Positions 42,238-52,585 of a DNA stretch of 64,000 nt are shown piece after piece. The position numbers were made by a program, and so were the translations under genes. A model generated the notes under the pieces. The model had not been told where the DNA came from and did no database searches. It saw nothing but the letters and a program-made list of their open reading frames with translations. Position 1 is the stretch's first letter; each line of letters starts with the position of its first letter. This stretch comes from Muscardinus avellanarius (taxonomy: Eukaryota; Chordata; Mammalia; Rodentia; Gliridae), in assembly GCA_963383645.1 (NCBI GenBank), contig OY726561.1:136336404-136400403 (forward strand), read 5' to 3'.

Positions 42238-42330
42238 AGTGGAAAGTTCCCAATGACCTCCATGAGACTGTGGACAAGTCCTCGCCTCAGTTCTCTCATC
42301 TGTGAGATGGGAGTCTCTCAGGAACCTTCC
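42238..42330 (-). mobile_element. MIR element remnant
   Basis: 'gactgtggacaagtcctcgc' and 'ctcagttctctcatctgtga' are reversed MIR phrases ('gggcaagtcacttaacctctctgagcctcagtttcctcatctgtaaa'). Confidence 0.6.
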
Positions 42331-42649
42331 AGCGGGGACCATCTACACTCATTAAGACTATATCCCCACATCTCCTTGAGCGCGCACGATGGGTAGAGGA
42401 ACCCAGCCTCGGGCGGCGGGCGGCAAGCCTGTGTGATTCAGGTTTACTTCAGAACCTTTCTGACCCCACTTCAACTCATCAGCCCTTCCCATAAGTATGG
42501 CTCAGACCAAGTTAAAGGGTCGGTTGGGGACAGAAGGATGCCGGGAAATAGGGTTAGCCACATAGAAAAAATTAGGAAGTGACAGAATCCATGGCCCCAG
42601 GCTGCCCGGGCTTCTCCAGAGAGCCGGAGAGAAGCGAAGATTTTGCCCA
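42331..42649. other. Unique sequence, no gene seen
   Basis: It has a small CpG cluster at 42,378-42,425. No exon recognised. Confidence 0.35.
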
Positions 42650-42775
42650 ACACCTACATTTTATACATGGGACACTGAGGCCCGGGGACATCATTTTTCA
42701 AGTACACTGAACTGGAGACTGGCGGAGTTGATGCAGGAAGGAGCCTTGCTGGACTCTCAGTCCAGTGCTTGCACG
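42650..42775 (+). mobile_element. MIR element remnant
   Basis: 'cattttatacatgggacact', 'gaggcccggggacatcattt' and 'ctctcagtccagtgcttgca' follow MIR core order. Confidence 0.6.
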
Positions 42776-42911
42776 TCATCTTCGCCATGAGGACTTATTG
42801 GCCACTATGTTGAGTATCTCAACGCCCCCTTCCTCAGTATTCCTGGTCACCCCGACCATGCACCCCGATTTCTCTTTTCCATAACACTTTTAATTTTCTC
42901 ATAATTAATTT

Positions 42912-43122
42912 ATTATTTGTGGTTCTGGGGATGGAGCCCAGGGGCATTCTACCTCCGAGCTATACCCCCAGCCCTATTTTTTATTCTTTATTTTGAAACA
43001 GGGTCTCACTAAGTTGTGAAGGGCCTCACTAAGTAGCTGAGGCTGACTGGGAACTTGTGATCCTCCTGTCTCAGCCTCCCAAGTGCTGGGATTCCAAGAG
43101 TGCACAACCACACCCAGATCCT
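42912..43122 (-). mobile_element. B1-dID SINE, form A
   Basis: 'ggttctggggatggagccca', 'tgaaacagggtctcactaag' and 'gcctcccaagtgctgggatt'. Approximate target repeats of 'atttattatttgt' lie at about 42,908-42,920 and 43,123-43,136. Confidence 0.93.
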
Positions 43123-43385
43123 TATTTATTATTTGTATTATTTGCTTCCCCTGCAGAAGTTCTCGAAGGCCAGGGTTTGGTGTCTTGGTTTGTAAGTTGA
43201 AGCTTCACGAGAATCTAGACCAGGTCTTCAACAGAGCTTGACACAGAGCAGTTCCTTAATAACCGTGCCGAGTAAATGACTTGGTCAGAGAAAAGGGCTT
43301 CCCAGTGACTCCCTCTGAGTTCAGGGGACACATGCAGTCCTTTGTCTTCTCACCTACAAAATATGGTGTCTGAGCGATTAAGAGA
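43123..43385. other. Unique sequence
   Basis: 'gacacagagcagttccttaa' and 'taaccgtgccgagtaaatga' hint at an old MIR/L2 3' phrase. Nothing else recognised. Confidence 0.3.
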
Positions 43386-43578
43386 TGCAATACACTGTGC
43401 CCACAGTGGCCACACGCCTACAATCCCTGGGAGGCAGACACAGGAGGTTGGAGGCCAGCCTCAGCAACTTAGCGAGGACCCCAGTCACTTAGTGGGATCC
43501 TGCTTCAAACTAAAAAATAAAGCAGGGTTGGAGATGTAGCTCAGAGGTAGAATGTCTCTGGGTTCAATCCTCAGTACC
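43386..43578 (+). mobile_element. B1-dID SINE, form A, with a giant purine tail
   Basis: The B1 arm is diverged ('tggccacacgcctacaatcc', 'cagcctcagcaacttagcga'). The ID arm 'gagatgtagctcagaggtag' is followed directly by the purine repeat at 43,579-43,790, which replaces its A tail. Confidence 0.88.
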
Positions 43579-43710
43579 AAAAAAGGAGAAGGAGGAAGAG
43601 GAGGAGGAGAAATATAGAAGAAGGAAGAAGAAGAAGAAGAAGAGGAGGAGGAGGAGGAGGAGGAGGAGGAGGAGGAAGAAGAATAGGAGGAGAAGAAAAA
43701 GATGAACAAC

Positions 43711-43780
<70 letters not shown>

Positions 43781-43790
43781 CGCGCGAGCA
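43579..43790. repeat. Compound (GGA/GAA)n and (GA)n purine tract
   Basis: About 210 bases of almost pure purine on plus: GGA/GAA triplets at 43,579-43,690, a short 'gatgaacaacaac' break, then GA units to about 43,790. It gives rise to poly-Ser and poly-Leu frames on minus that are not genes. Long purine strands of this kind can form triplex DNA. Confidence 0.95.
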
Positions 43791-45356
43791 GATGAAGTAC
43801 CTTGCAGTGGCCTCATTTCCTGGCCCTCAGGAGCCATGCAGACCATGGCCAACTGCAGGGAGAAATGATTTTATTTAGTAAATAAAGATCATGAGTTGAA
43901 TCTGGCAAGTTAAACCGGATGAGTGGGGCACAGGCCCCAGTACAGAGGAAAGCTGGTAACGAGACCCAGGGAGAAGGCGGCCGGGTCCCACCTACGTGTC
44001 ACAGACAGAGGCCTCAGAAGAAGCCGGCCCCACTGCCCCTTGGCCTTGCACTTTGGCCTGCTGACCTGGGCGACAGTGTCTCTGCGGTTGAAGCTGCCCA
44101 GTTCCTGCCCCAGGAGGACGCGACTGGGCCAGCGTGAGCAAGCCCAGAGAACCCTGCTGTCACTCCTCCCCCGGGCAGACCCTCGTGCACAGATGCCCCC
44201 AATGTGTCCCCGAAGTCCACCCTGCCTCCCTGGCTGCAGTACTGTCCGCCTGGGAGTCTCATCCCAGAAGAGCTGGGAGCTCGAGAGGAGTCCTGGTGGT
44301 GTCTGGGGTGCCCTGGGCCCCAGTTCCATCTCCCCCAACGTATGCTGCAGGACGTCATGGACGCGCTGGGCTGCTAGGGCCGGGACCCCTTGGACTGTAC
44401 GTTGGCCTCCTCAGAGCTGCAGTCTCGGGTCACCTGCTTGAGGGTGCAGGACTCCAGGAGACTTCTAGAACTGTCCTCCTTTCTCTATTCAGTAATCACT
44501 CCTGCTGGGTCAGCTCACGTCTACAACTGCCATCTAAGCTGGGTTTTGATCTCCCAGAATCACCTGACTGACCCCGCCCGCTTCCTGTCCCTAGGACCCC
44601 TCTCAACTGCTTGGTTCAACAATACAGGAGAAGGGCCACGGAAACCAGACCAACATGTCAGTATTGAGAAGATAAGTTCATCCCTTTGGAAGAGTTTCCG
44701 AACCAGACGATGGAGACTTCCCTGGAACTCAGTAGAAAGGATCTTTCTTCTTCAAAGTAAGGGGATGAAATGCAAACAAAATAAGGAATTCCCCCCATGC
44801 CCTCATGGCAAAACAAGGCCACCCACATACTCCCCATAAACGCCCAGGCCTGTCTGGAGAAGCTATGGGTTTGGTCCATTGTTGTTAACTGTTGCCCGCT
44901 CCTTATGGCTGCACGGAGGGTTTAGGGAAACACGAGCTGCCAGGACAAAGCTGTAAACCCCACAGATAACGCTCCCCCCATCTGCCCTCCCTTTTCCTGG
45001 GTGTCTGGCAACACACCCTGGGGCCTGTTACAAGGGAGGGTTGAATTCCCCGCCCCACAGGGAATTGCTCCCAAAGTGTAGGTGAGCCAGCCTGGGGCGC
45101 AAGTCCATCAGGATGGATTATCCTGCAAAACCTCTGGCTCCCTGGTAGCTGCTGGCATGGGGGTGTTTCAGATCCACAGGGAGCCTCGATTGGCATTCAG
45201 ACCTTCAGCTTTGGTCTGAATATTCAGCCCTGACCAGGGGTTTTAGACCTTTGCTTCTTCCTAACCGTCTGGCTTACATGGCGATGTCTTCTAATAGAAG
45301 CTGAACAATGGCCAGATGTCCAGGTCTGTAATCTACTCGTACAAAGGAGCAGACTA

Positions 45357-45359
<3 letters not shown>
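43791..45359. other. Unique sequence, no gene seen
   Basis: 1.57 kb without SINEs. GC-rich at 43,920-44,460 with frames of 142-172 codons on both strands that overlap one another. A 149-codon plus frame at 44,390-44,839 lies in more ordinary DNA but shows no recognised domain. No splice-supported exon. Confidence 0.4.

Positions 45360-45391
<32 letters not shown>
45360..45391. repeat. (GT)n microsatellite
   Basis: About 16 GT units without an attached SINE. Confidence 0.95.
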
Positions 45392-45397
<6 letters not shown>

Positions 45398-46421
45398 CTG
45401 TTCCACGTGTAGATTAGCAAGCCGCCTGTCTTGGTGGATCTTAGGGCCTGATGCCCTACGGAGTCGGCCTTCTTTCTGTCACTGGAGTGAAAGATTATGG
45501 TTCCCCTCATGTCTCAGGACTCCCCAGAGGCCACTTGGTGCAAATGGCTTTGCGTACCCTGCACCGGAATCTTCCAGAAGGAAGCCACGTCCGCCCTGGG
45601 CCTGCCTACATCTGCAGCGCCCGGGGTTGCTTGAAGCCACTGCCAGGGACTTTTCTTCCTTTCTGTTGCCTCCACACGTAAGTGAGGGCAAACAACCCAC
45701 CAGGAATGTGTTTGTAAAAAGCTGTTCAGGGAGTTTCCTGGCCGTCCACACACTACCTCACCGCCTACCACTGCAGCCTGATCCGGCTGGATTCAGAATG
45801 GTGTTCTGGGGATGATATAATCCTGGCCAATTTAAAACAACGTGCATTTGTGCTTAGCTAGATGAAGCTCACGGAATCAGGAGAGCGAGACATATACTTA
45901 GGAAAGGTGCCCCGTGTGGCTCCTGTGTCGGCTGTCTAGCCCAGGTCCCAGCGGAAGGCAGGTGCTAGCTGGGGACACCCAAGGAGCCCCAGGCCAGCCT
46001 CCCCGGGGCGGATGCTTGGCGCTCTTGCCTTTCAGTGGCTCTATACCATCTGGAATCCGTCTGACCCTGATGGTCCCCCTGAGGTAGGCTAGAAGAAACA
46101 GGTAGAAAGAAGACATAAAAAAAAAGGAGAAGAAAATAAAAATTCTAATTCTGAAGTCCCCTGTACTTTCCCAGGCCTGTCTTTCCTCTCCCAGGCCCAA
46201 ACTCCCAAACTCCTGGAAAATCTACAAATCTTAACGTTAACCCCAAACTCACGCACTTGGAGTGAGCATGACCTTGCATGACCTTGTCCATTAGCCACCC
46301 AGATGAGTTCTTGAAGCAAGAGAGAGATGTCGTCCCCAGGCAGCTTGGAATAGATTGCTTTCCAGAGTTAGCTTCTGATCAGAGAACGGAGACCACAGGG
46401 CGAGTCTAAAAGATGACCAGG
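45392..46421. other. Unique sequence, no gene seen
   Basis: Overlapping frames up to 150 codons. A moderately AT-rich segment at 45,810-45,900 contains 'tggccaatttaaaac'. An A run precedes 46,140. No recognised repeat or exon. Confidence 0.4.
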
Positions 46422-46646
46422 GCCGGGCGTGGTGGGCACGCTTGTCATCCCCGCGCCTGGGAGGCAGAGACAGGAGGATCACGCAGGTTCGAAGCCAGCC
46501 GCACTGGCTTAAGAGACCCTGTTTCCACATAAAGTTAAAAAATAGGTCTGGGAGTGGAGCCCGTGGGAGTGGAGCCCGGAGGTAGAAGGGCTTCCAGGAA
46601 CCCCAGTACCACCAAAACAAACAAACAAACAAACAAACAAATAAAC
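46422..46646 (+). mobile_element. B1-dID SINE, form B, with internal duplication
   Basis: 'gccgggcgtggtgggcacgc', hairpin 'aagccagccgcactggctt', ID arm carrying a tandem 'gggagtggagcccg' twice (about 46,550-46,578), and a (CAAA)n tail. The target repeat atgaccagg is at 46,413-46,421 and 46,647-46,655. Confidence 0.95.
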
Positions 46647-46655
46647 ATGACCAGG

Positions 46656-46899
46656 CCACCATAAACTATCTCGTCATCACTGGACAGAAGTCCTCCCCTT
46701 CCCATGAACACCTCATCCAGCTGCCCTTAAGAGAAGAATCTGGACCCCCAGCTGCGCGCCTCTCGCTCTGGGGGTGGCCCGCCTTCTCCCTTGAATGCGG
46801 ACCCTTTGCTTTCCTAGACAGATCTCTGTGCCTTTACCAACTGCTGCTAAAATTCTTTTCCACCCCTTAAGTCGAGGACCCCGCTGGAGTCCTGAGTCT
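46656..46899. other. Unique sequence
   Basis: No recognised element or exon. It ends in T-rich sequence leading to the L1 3' end. Confidence 0.3.
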
Positions 46900-47345
46900 G
46901 GTTTCCTTCTTTTCTTCTTTTTTTTTCAATGGTTTCCTTCTTTTCCTTTTTCTTTTTTCGGTGCACTACAGTCTCACATCATCATAGAGATCGTGTTGAC
47001 AATGGCGTTTATTCACACAGCCCTTGGTGCCCTCCCCTTCCCCTCCCCCTTCCTCCTTTCCCTCCCTCCCAATACTGGGCGTCCAGGTGAACGATGTTAT
47101 ATTCACACGCACACACATATCCTAATGTCGCCTTTCTATTTATTAACCTCAGCCTTCTTCCTCCCCTCCCCTTCCTTCCTGGTTTTGCCGAGGTTTCCCC
47201 TCCGTTATCGAGTCCCTCGCTTGAGCATATTAGAACACACGTCCCTTCTCTTCCTGTGCTCGGCTCATCTCACTTGGCGTCATGTTCTCCAGGACTTTCC
47301 ATCTCCTTACGAACGACACGAAGATGCCAGCTTTTGGGGAGTGAC
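46900..47345 (-). mobile_element. 5'-truncated L1 3' end, antisense
   Basis: A T-rich tail at 46,915-46,960, 'gcccttggtgccctcccctt' with a pyrimidine tract (the L1 3' UTR purine tract reversed), and 'atctcacttggcgtcatgtt' and 'ctccaggactttccatctcc' from the ORF2 end. The 220-codon plus frame across it is antisense to L1 and not a gene. Confidence 0.75.
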
Positions 47346-47399
47346 AAGATGGTTCTCCTGGGTGATAAGAATGAGCTCCTGTGTGTGTGCTTGGGGTTA

Positions 47400-47565
47400 T
47401 ATCCCAGCCCTTCGGTTACTAGCCACGGGACTTTGGACAAGTCCCGAACCTCTCTAAGCCTCCTCCCCGAGTGGGGCTGGGGAGGCTGAGCATCCGGCTG
47501 ATGGGCAAGTAGCTGTGCCTGGCACTCAGCGAGAGAACGCACTCGACAAACAGCGTCACCGTTGA
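47400..47565 (-). mobile_element. MIR element remnant
   Basis: 'cgggactttggacaagtccc', 'gaacctctctaagcctcctc', 'tgtgcctggcactcagcgag' and 'gcactcgacaaacagcgtca' match a nearly full reversed MIR in order. Confidence 0.7.
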
Positions 47566-48174
47566 TACAGCCGACCTTACTGCAAACCCCGGCCCTGGCC
47601 GCGGGGTACTGCTTGTGACCTGCCCGTGGGTCCAGCTGTCCGTCCTTTCTTCCTTGGTCATCACTCAAAATAACTGGAGCGTGTCTGTTGTTTCTTGCAC
47701 CTGGGAAGAGCCTCTTTGTCACGGGAATAGAAGGGACTTTCTTGACTCTGGGGAGCCCAGGTAGCTTACTTTATGTCAAGCACCCCTGGGAAGAGCTCTA
47801 GCAGCCAGAGGCTTGGCCCTCCAGGTCAGGTCGCCAGGAGCAAGAGAGTAACGCCATGTATGCGTGGCCTCGTGATGGGCTGCAGTTACAGTGCACCAAT
47901 AAAAGATTAATGGAATAAAAAGCAGCCGTAGGGCACTGCCGGGGCCGCGGAGACGGGAGGGAGTGAGCTGGCATCCTGGTTTTATCCAGAAGAGGAAGAG
48001 CGGCAGGCTTAGGGGCTTGAAGTGGGCGGAGAGCCCGCACGCCTGGTTGTGTGTGAGTGGAGTGGCAGGGGTGGGTGGGTGTGAGTTTGTGGGTGCCTGG
48101 GTCTTTGTGCCAGGAGGGATGTGTAGGTGGGAGCAGAGCTCTGTGTGTCTGTGTAGGTTTGCACCTGGGGAGAT

Positions 48175-48176
<2 letters not shown>
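47566..48176. other. Unique sequence, no gene seen
   Basis: It includes an A/T-rich island, 'accaataaaagattaatgga' at 47,897-47,916, inside GC-rich DNA, which could be a regulatory block (see findings). A 270-codon minus frame spans 47,776-48,588 but includes the GT repeat and lacks recognisable domains. Confidence 0.4.

Positions 48177-48216
<40 letters not shown>
48177..48216. repeat. (GT)n microsatellite in a G-rich region
   Basis: About 20 GT units, with irregular GT-rich sequence on both sides (48,045-48,170 and 48,217-48,345). No SINE arm is attached. Confidence 0.95.
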
Positions 48217-48217
<1 letters not shown>

Positions 48218-48407
48218 ATGCGCGCACACGCGTGTGTATGAGAGAGAGATTTGGGAAAGCTAAGGCAGGCGGGGGTGTTGGATCCTGGTGTGCACCTAAG
48301 GATGGACACACTTGCCTGGGTGTGTGTGTGCTCACGTGCGTACATGACTTCTGCACAGGGCTGGCGTGTGAGGCCACTCTCCTCCGCCTTGGGCAGCTCA
48401 GCTAGGG

Positions 48408-48446
48408 TGGGGCGGGATGGGGCGGGGTGGGGCGGGCCACCTGGCC
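48408..48446. promoter_or_regulatory. GC-box cluster (Sp1/KLF-type)
   Basis: 'ggtggggcgggatggggcgg' and the following 'ggtggggcgggcc' give three GGGGCGG-type boxes at about 10-base spacing, followed by E-box-like 'ccacctgg' twice at 48,439-48,454. No start codon or exon nearby is recognised. This is a motif observation only. Confidence 0.25.
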
Positions 48447-49271
48447 ACCTGGCAGGCAGGGCTGTAATGACAGCCTTTATCTGGCCTGCTGAATCCAGGA
48501 GCCAGAGCCACTTGGGAATTGCAGAGGACCAGGAATGAGGAAGTCCCAGAGGCTCTTGGGTGTTTTGAGTTTTGAGTTCAAGGGGCAAAAAGTGACCTTT
48601 GCTTCAGCCGCTTGGGCTGCTGCAGGCTCCTTGTCCCTCCCCCAGGGACAGAGCGGAGGCCAGTTTCATTTTTCATTTTCAGACTGAGGAAGGTGTGGGG
48701 GTGATGGCCTGAGGCGTGCCTGAGTCTCGGCACCTTGGGGAAAGCCTGGGCCATGGCACACGGTCCCCCGTGGAGATGTTCCAGGCCCAGGAACAGGCCT
48801 GGAGATCGTCCAGCCCCAGTGCCTGGAGGTGGCAGGCTGTGATTTCCCTGAACACACCCACTGCAGCTCTCTGAGCGGGTGAAAGAGCAGCTTTGGAAAG
48901 GGGAGGCCGATTTATCCAAGGAACACCGGGCGGCGTGCTAAGGGAGGTGTTGGGCTCGCTGGCCAACAGCAGGCGACGGAAGCGCTGAGCTCCAGGGCCT
49001 GTGCTCATGTCCAGGCCAGGCAGTGTGGCTCCCGGCTTGATGTCCAGCCACAGAGGCCCCTGGGCCTCCTCAGCCCAGGCTGGCTGCCTTCACTGTCCTA
49101 GGAGCCAGGCAGGCTCCATCTGCGCTCACAGAGACCCCATCCTACCAGACAGGTCTCACCACTCTGGGCACGCTTTGCCCATTGCGTCCCAGGGTCTGAG
49201 GCCCTGCTGGACAGTCATAGTAAGCCCTGAATTCTCCACAGTAGAACAGCAGCAGTGTTCGTGCATGTGTG

Positions 49272-49273
<2 letters not shown>
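48447..49273. other. Unique sequence, no gene seen
   Basis: Repeat-free and GC-rich, with overlapping frames of about 100 codons on both strands. No exon recognised. Confidence 0.4.

Positions 49274-49313
<40 letters not shown>
49274..49313. repeat. (AC)n microsatellite
   Basis: About 19 AC units. No SINE arm is attached. Confidence 0.95.
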
Positions 49314-49314
<1 letters not shown>

Positions 49315-49599
49315 CTCATAGGCACTGTGCATCCTCAGGAGCCCCCTTCCTCCAGCTGTGGACCATGTGTCCTGGTGCGCCCTTGATATTCCTCCAGCTG
49401 GACCTGGTTACATTCTGCATTGCCAAAAAAATTATGGTAGTCCTTCCCCAGCTCACCGGAGAAATTAGAACTGTCTCTCCTTTTAAATTTTTCTCCCATT
49501 AAACATCGGCCACCTCAAGCGAAGAAAAAACATCACGTATTGGATATAAAGCGTCTAGACTCCGTCCACCACCCTCGGTCCTCGCGTTAAACGTGGCTA
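49314..49599. other. Unique sequence
   Basis: No recognised element or exon. Confidence 0.3.
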
Positions 49600-50065
49600 T
49601 TGTTGATGACAAAATTATGGGATACACACACAGTGGAATTCTACTCAGCCACAAAGAAGAATAAAATTACGGCACTGGAAGGAAAATGGATAGACCTGGA
49701 GAACTTTATGCCAAGGGAGAGTAGCCAGGCAGAGAAAGTGCAGGGTCTTAAGTTTTCTCTCCTATGCAGAAGCAAGGGAGGAGTCGGAATGCAAGAGGGA
49801 CACTTTACTAAGAGGGGAGAGACCCCAGCGGAGTGATGGAGGGGCTGGGAGGGCGTGGGGAAGGGGGAGAGGGAGAGTCAGTGAAAGAAGCACCCCCACT
49901 GAAGTTACGCACACAAGTGACATTGCCAGCGCCAATCTCGATGTCATGTATGAGGGAGGGAGGGGCGGCAGGGAGCGGGAGCCCGCCGAGCGCTGTGTGC
50001 AGGCGCGTCCCTGCCGCTCTCAACCGCATTGTGATGTGAGACCGCAATGAAAGTTAGGAAAAAAG
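49600..50065 (+). mobile_element. 5'-truncated L1, diverged
   Basis: 'aaattatgggatacacacac', 'agtggaattctactcagcca', 'atggatagacctggagaact', a G/A-rich 3' UTR tract at 49,838-49,885, and an A-rich end near 50,058. It is the same region as the plus-strand L1 copies at 10,975 and 54,640. A 78-codon ORF2 remnant lies at 49,600-49,836. Confidence 0.8.
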
Positions 50066-50304
50066 AAAGAAATGAAAGACCAGTCTTGAAATGTGGCTGC
50101 TTGCTCTGAGCCCACTGAAGTACTTTTGTGTGTCTGAGACGAAGTGTCTACACCATGACATCTTGCTTGTGGAGTGGGTTAAATAAAGACCCCTTCTCGG
50201 CGAGGCCAGTGGGGACCCCAACCTGACTGTCCGCGGAAGCCTGGCCAGGCTGGCTGGCTGTCACGAACACCCCGGGGTTCCAGTTTTCAGCCATCTGCAA
50301 CCTG
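50066..50304. other. Unique sequence
   Basis: No recognised element or exon. Confidence 0.3.
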
Positions 50305-50315
50305 ACTGCCAGATT

Positions 50316-50693
50316 GATTTATTATTATTATTATTATTATTGTTGTTGTTGTTGTTGTTATTATTTGGTGGTACTGGGGTTCCCGGGCTACACTCCCAGT
50401 CCTATTTTTAAAAATTTGGAAACAGGGCCAGGCGTGGTGGCGCACACTTATAATCCTGGCGCTTGGGAGGCGGAGACAGAAGGATCACACAGGTTCGAAG
50501 CCAGCTGCACTGGCTTAAGAGACCCTGTTTCCAAAAATAAAATAGGGTCTGGGAGTGTAGCCCGGAGGTAGAAGTGTTTCCAGGAACCCCAGTACCACAC
50601 ACACACAAAAATTTGGAAACAGGGTCTCTTCAGCCAGCAAGGCTGGCTTCGAACCTGCGCAATCACAGGCGTGCGCCACCACACCCCCGGCGA
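50316..50693 (-). mobile_element. Form B SINE split by a second form B SINE
   Basis: The outer copy has a (TTA)(TTG) tail at 50,318-50,362, 'ggtactggggttcccgggct', and resumes with 'gtctcttcagccagcaaggc'. Its duplication actgccagatt is at 50,305-50,315 and 50,694-50,704. The inner plus copy is 50,428-50,606. Confidence 0.95.
50428..50606 (+). mobile_element. B1-dID SINE, form B, nested, 18-base target duplication
   Basis: 'ccaggcgtggtggcgcacac', hairpin 'aagccagctgcactggctt', ID arm 'gtgtagcccggaggtagaag', and a short CA tail. The duplication aaaaatttggaaacaggg is at 50,410-50,427 and 50,607-50,624, an exact match of 18 bases. It is one of the youngest events in the window. Confidence 0.96.
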
Positions 50694-50830
50694 ACTGCCA
50701 GATTTAGCAAGTGAAAGTAAAACAACAGGGAACTCCGTTCAATTTGAATTTCAGATCAACAGCGCATCATTTCTTAGCATTAAGTGTGTCCAAAGTGTGG
50801 AATACTGACACTATCCTACTACACTTAAAA
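50694..50830. mobile_element. Ancient interspersed repeat, family not named
   Basis: 'actgccagatttagcaagtg', 'ttcaatttgaatttcagatc' and 'ttagcattaagtgtgtccaa' recall a common mammalian repeat containing 'aatttgaatttcagataaacaac', but I cannot name the family with confidence. The SINE above inserted at its edge. Confidence 0.4.
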
Positions 50831-52200
50831 CAAATATTTGCTGTTTCTCCACCTTTCAAAGTCGACTGACATCCTGTGTTGGATCTGGAGACCCAAACCT
50901 GGCGTCCATACCCACTGGTGCGTGCCTCCAGACCTCAGAGGCTCCCTAGCAACCTGTAACCATGGCAACATCTGGGCTTGAGGATGACTGGCACTCCAGG
51001 GCAGTAACACCCTTCTGCAGGGTTCTAGGAAGTGGGATTTAATTGCACAGAAGCCCAGCCCCCTAGCGGTCATTTCAGCGCCTCATGCAGCAGCTGTCAG
51101 CTGGACAGTGCTTATACTTTTATGGTCCCTTTGGCTTCCCTTGGTCTCCTTTGACCATGAGTGTATTTTGGGCAGGAAGAAGGCAAGCTTCCTAAAAAGC
51201 AGCATGACCAGAGAAACTGCCAGGGACACAGCCCCGGAGCCAGGACGACACCAAGAACGTCCCTGTGCGTGGCTCCCATGTTAGGCCAGCGCTGGGCTTG
51301 GGCATAATATGATTCAGGTTAGTGATCATCTGCCTCCTACATAACAAAAATACACTTATTGTTAGTCTTCGGTAACACTCCCAAGCCTCCTAATAACACG
51401 TAGGAACTGACAGCATGTAAACTGGCATTGAAAAGCGTCGCGTACTTGAGAACTTAGACTAATCTCCTGCGTTTGTTCGGTAGGCTTCACGGTTGAGATC
51501 AGTTCCTTAACTCATAGGCTGGCCAATGCTTTGGGATGAGTGGCGTCCCCCGGACGGCGCATCTGTGGCACACTTTGATTTCTTGTAGTGTCTCGGCCAC
51601 GTGTTGGCCGCCAGGGGCGCAGAAGGTCGTGGATCGGTGCACTCCGCAGCTTTGGGGGGATAGGTAGCCACGTTTCTCTCAGCAGCGGCCTTCATGGACA
51701 CTGCCGGCTGCTTGATTCAGAATCCCGCTGGGGAGCTAGTCTCTCTTCTCATCATGGTACCCCAAAGATGCTCGTCCAGGAGCTTGATCGGTTGCGGCAA
51801 TATCTGGGGGACGTAGAGGAGTCGCAATACCATCTACTAGGGCGAGCCCAGCTCTGGCGGGGAAGGCTGTGGACAGACCCTTTTTCTGGAGATCTGGGGA
51901 GCAGAATCCCTCTGTTCTCGGGGCTGTGCTTCAAGGGGTCACCTTGGAATCTGAGCCCAGAGAGGGAAACCTGGGCCTGGGACTTTGGGCCACAAGGTCC
52001 AGATGGTCAGCACAGCCCAACTCCTGCTGACCATGAGCTGTGCTGGGCACCCTGCTTTGGCGGCTAAATCCAGCAGATGATAGTCACCAGTTGGGGCACC
52101 CTGTGGGAATTCTATGACCAGGGGTCTGTGGCAGTGTCTCCCAAGGCAAGGTGCACATGCCACGCGGGGCTCGACCGGCTATAGGCACACACACACTTTG
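50831..52200. other. Unique sequence, no gene seen
   Basis: 1.37 kb without repeats. The part 51,500-52,070 has a 159-codon plus frame and opposing minus frames of 60-74 codons. It has a CpG-bearing patch at 51,545-51,640. I recognise no protein. It is flagged in the findings. Confidence 0.4.
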
Positions 52201-52347
52201 TTTTCTTTCTTTTTTGTTGTTGTTAATGATTAGGAGTTTTTTTTCCTGCATAAACTAGAAGAATGTGATATCCAACCATGGTGATCATTTCTTCAATCCT
52301 GGTAGGCAGAAAGTAGTCCGTGGCCTGGGCTGCTCCCTCACGGTACC

Positions 52348-52351
<4 letters not shown>
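52201..52351. other. Unique sequence
   Basis: T-rich stretch followed by ordinary DNA. Nothing recognised. Confidence 0.3.
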
Positions 52352-52390
<39 letters not shown>

Positions 52391-52585
52391 ACTAGGGATG
52401 GAACCCAGGGGCAGTCTATCCCAGACTTACACCCCTAGCCCTATTTTATTCTTTATTTTGAAACAGGGTCTCATTAAATTGCGGAGGGCCTCGTAAGTAG
52501 CGGAGGCTGGCTTTGAACCTGTGATCCCCCTGTCTCAGCCTCCCAAGCGCTGGGATTGCAAGCCTATGCTCCCAGGCTTGGCTTG
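52352..52585 (-). mobile_element. B1-dID SINE, form A, with (GT)n tail
   Basis: The GT run at 52,352-52,389 passes into 'cactagggatggaacccagg', then 'tgaaacagggtctcattaaa' and 'gcctcccaagcgctgggatt'. Confidence 0.93.

Noticed and set aside
46795..47457. 220-codon plus frame
   Set aside because: It is antisense to an L1 3' end, with poly-pyrimidine coding runs.
47776..48588. 270-codon minus-strand frame
   Set aside because: It passes through a GT/CA microsatellite (His-Thr repeat) and G-rich unique DNA. No recognisable domain.
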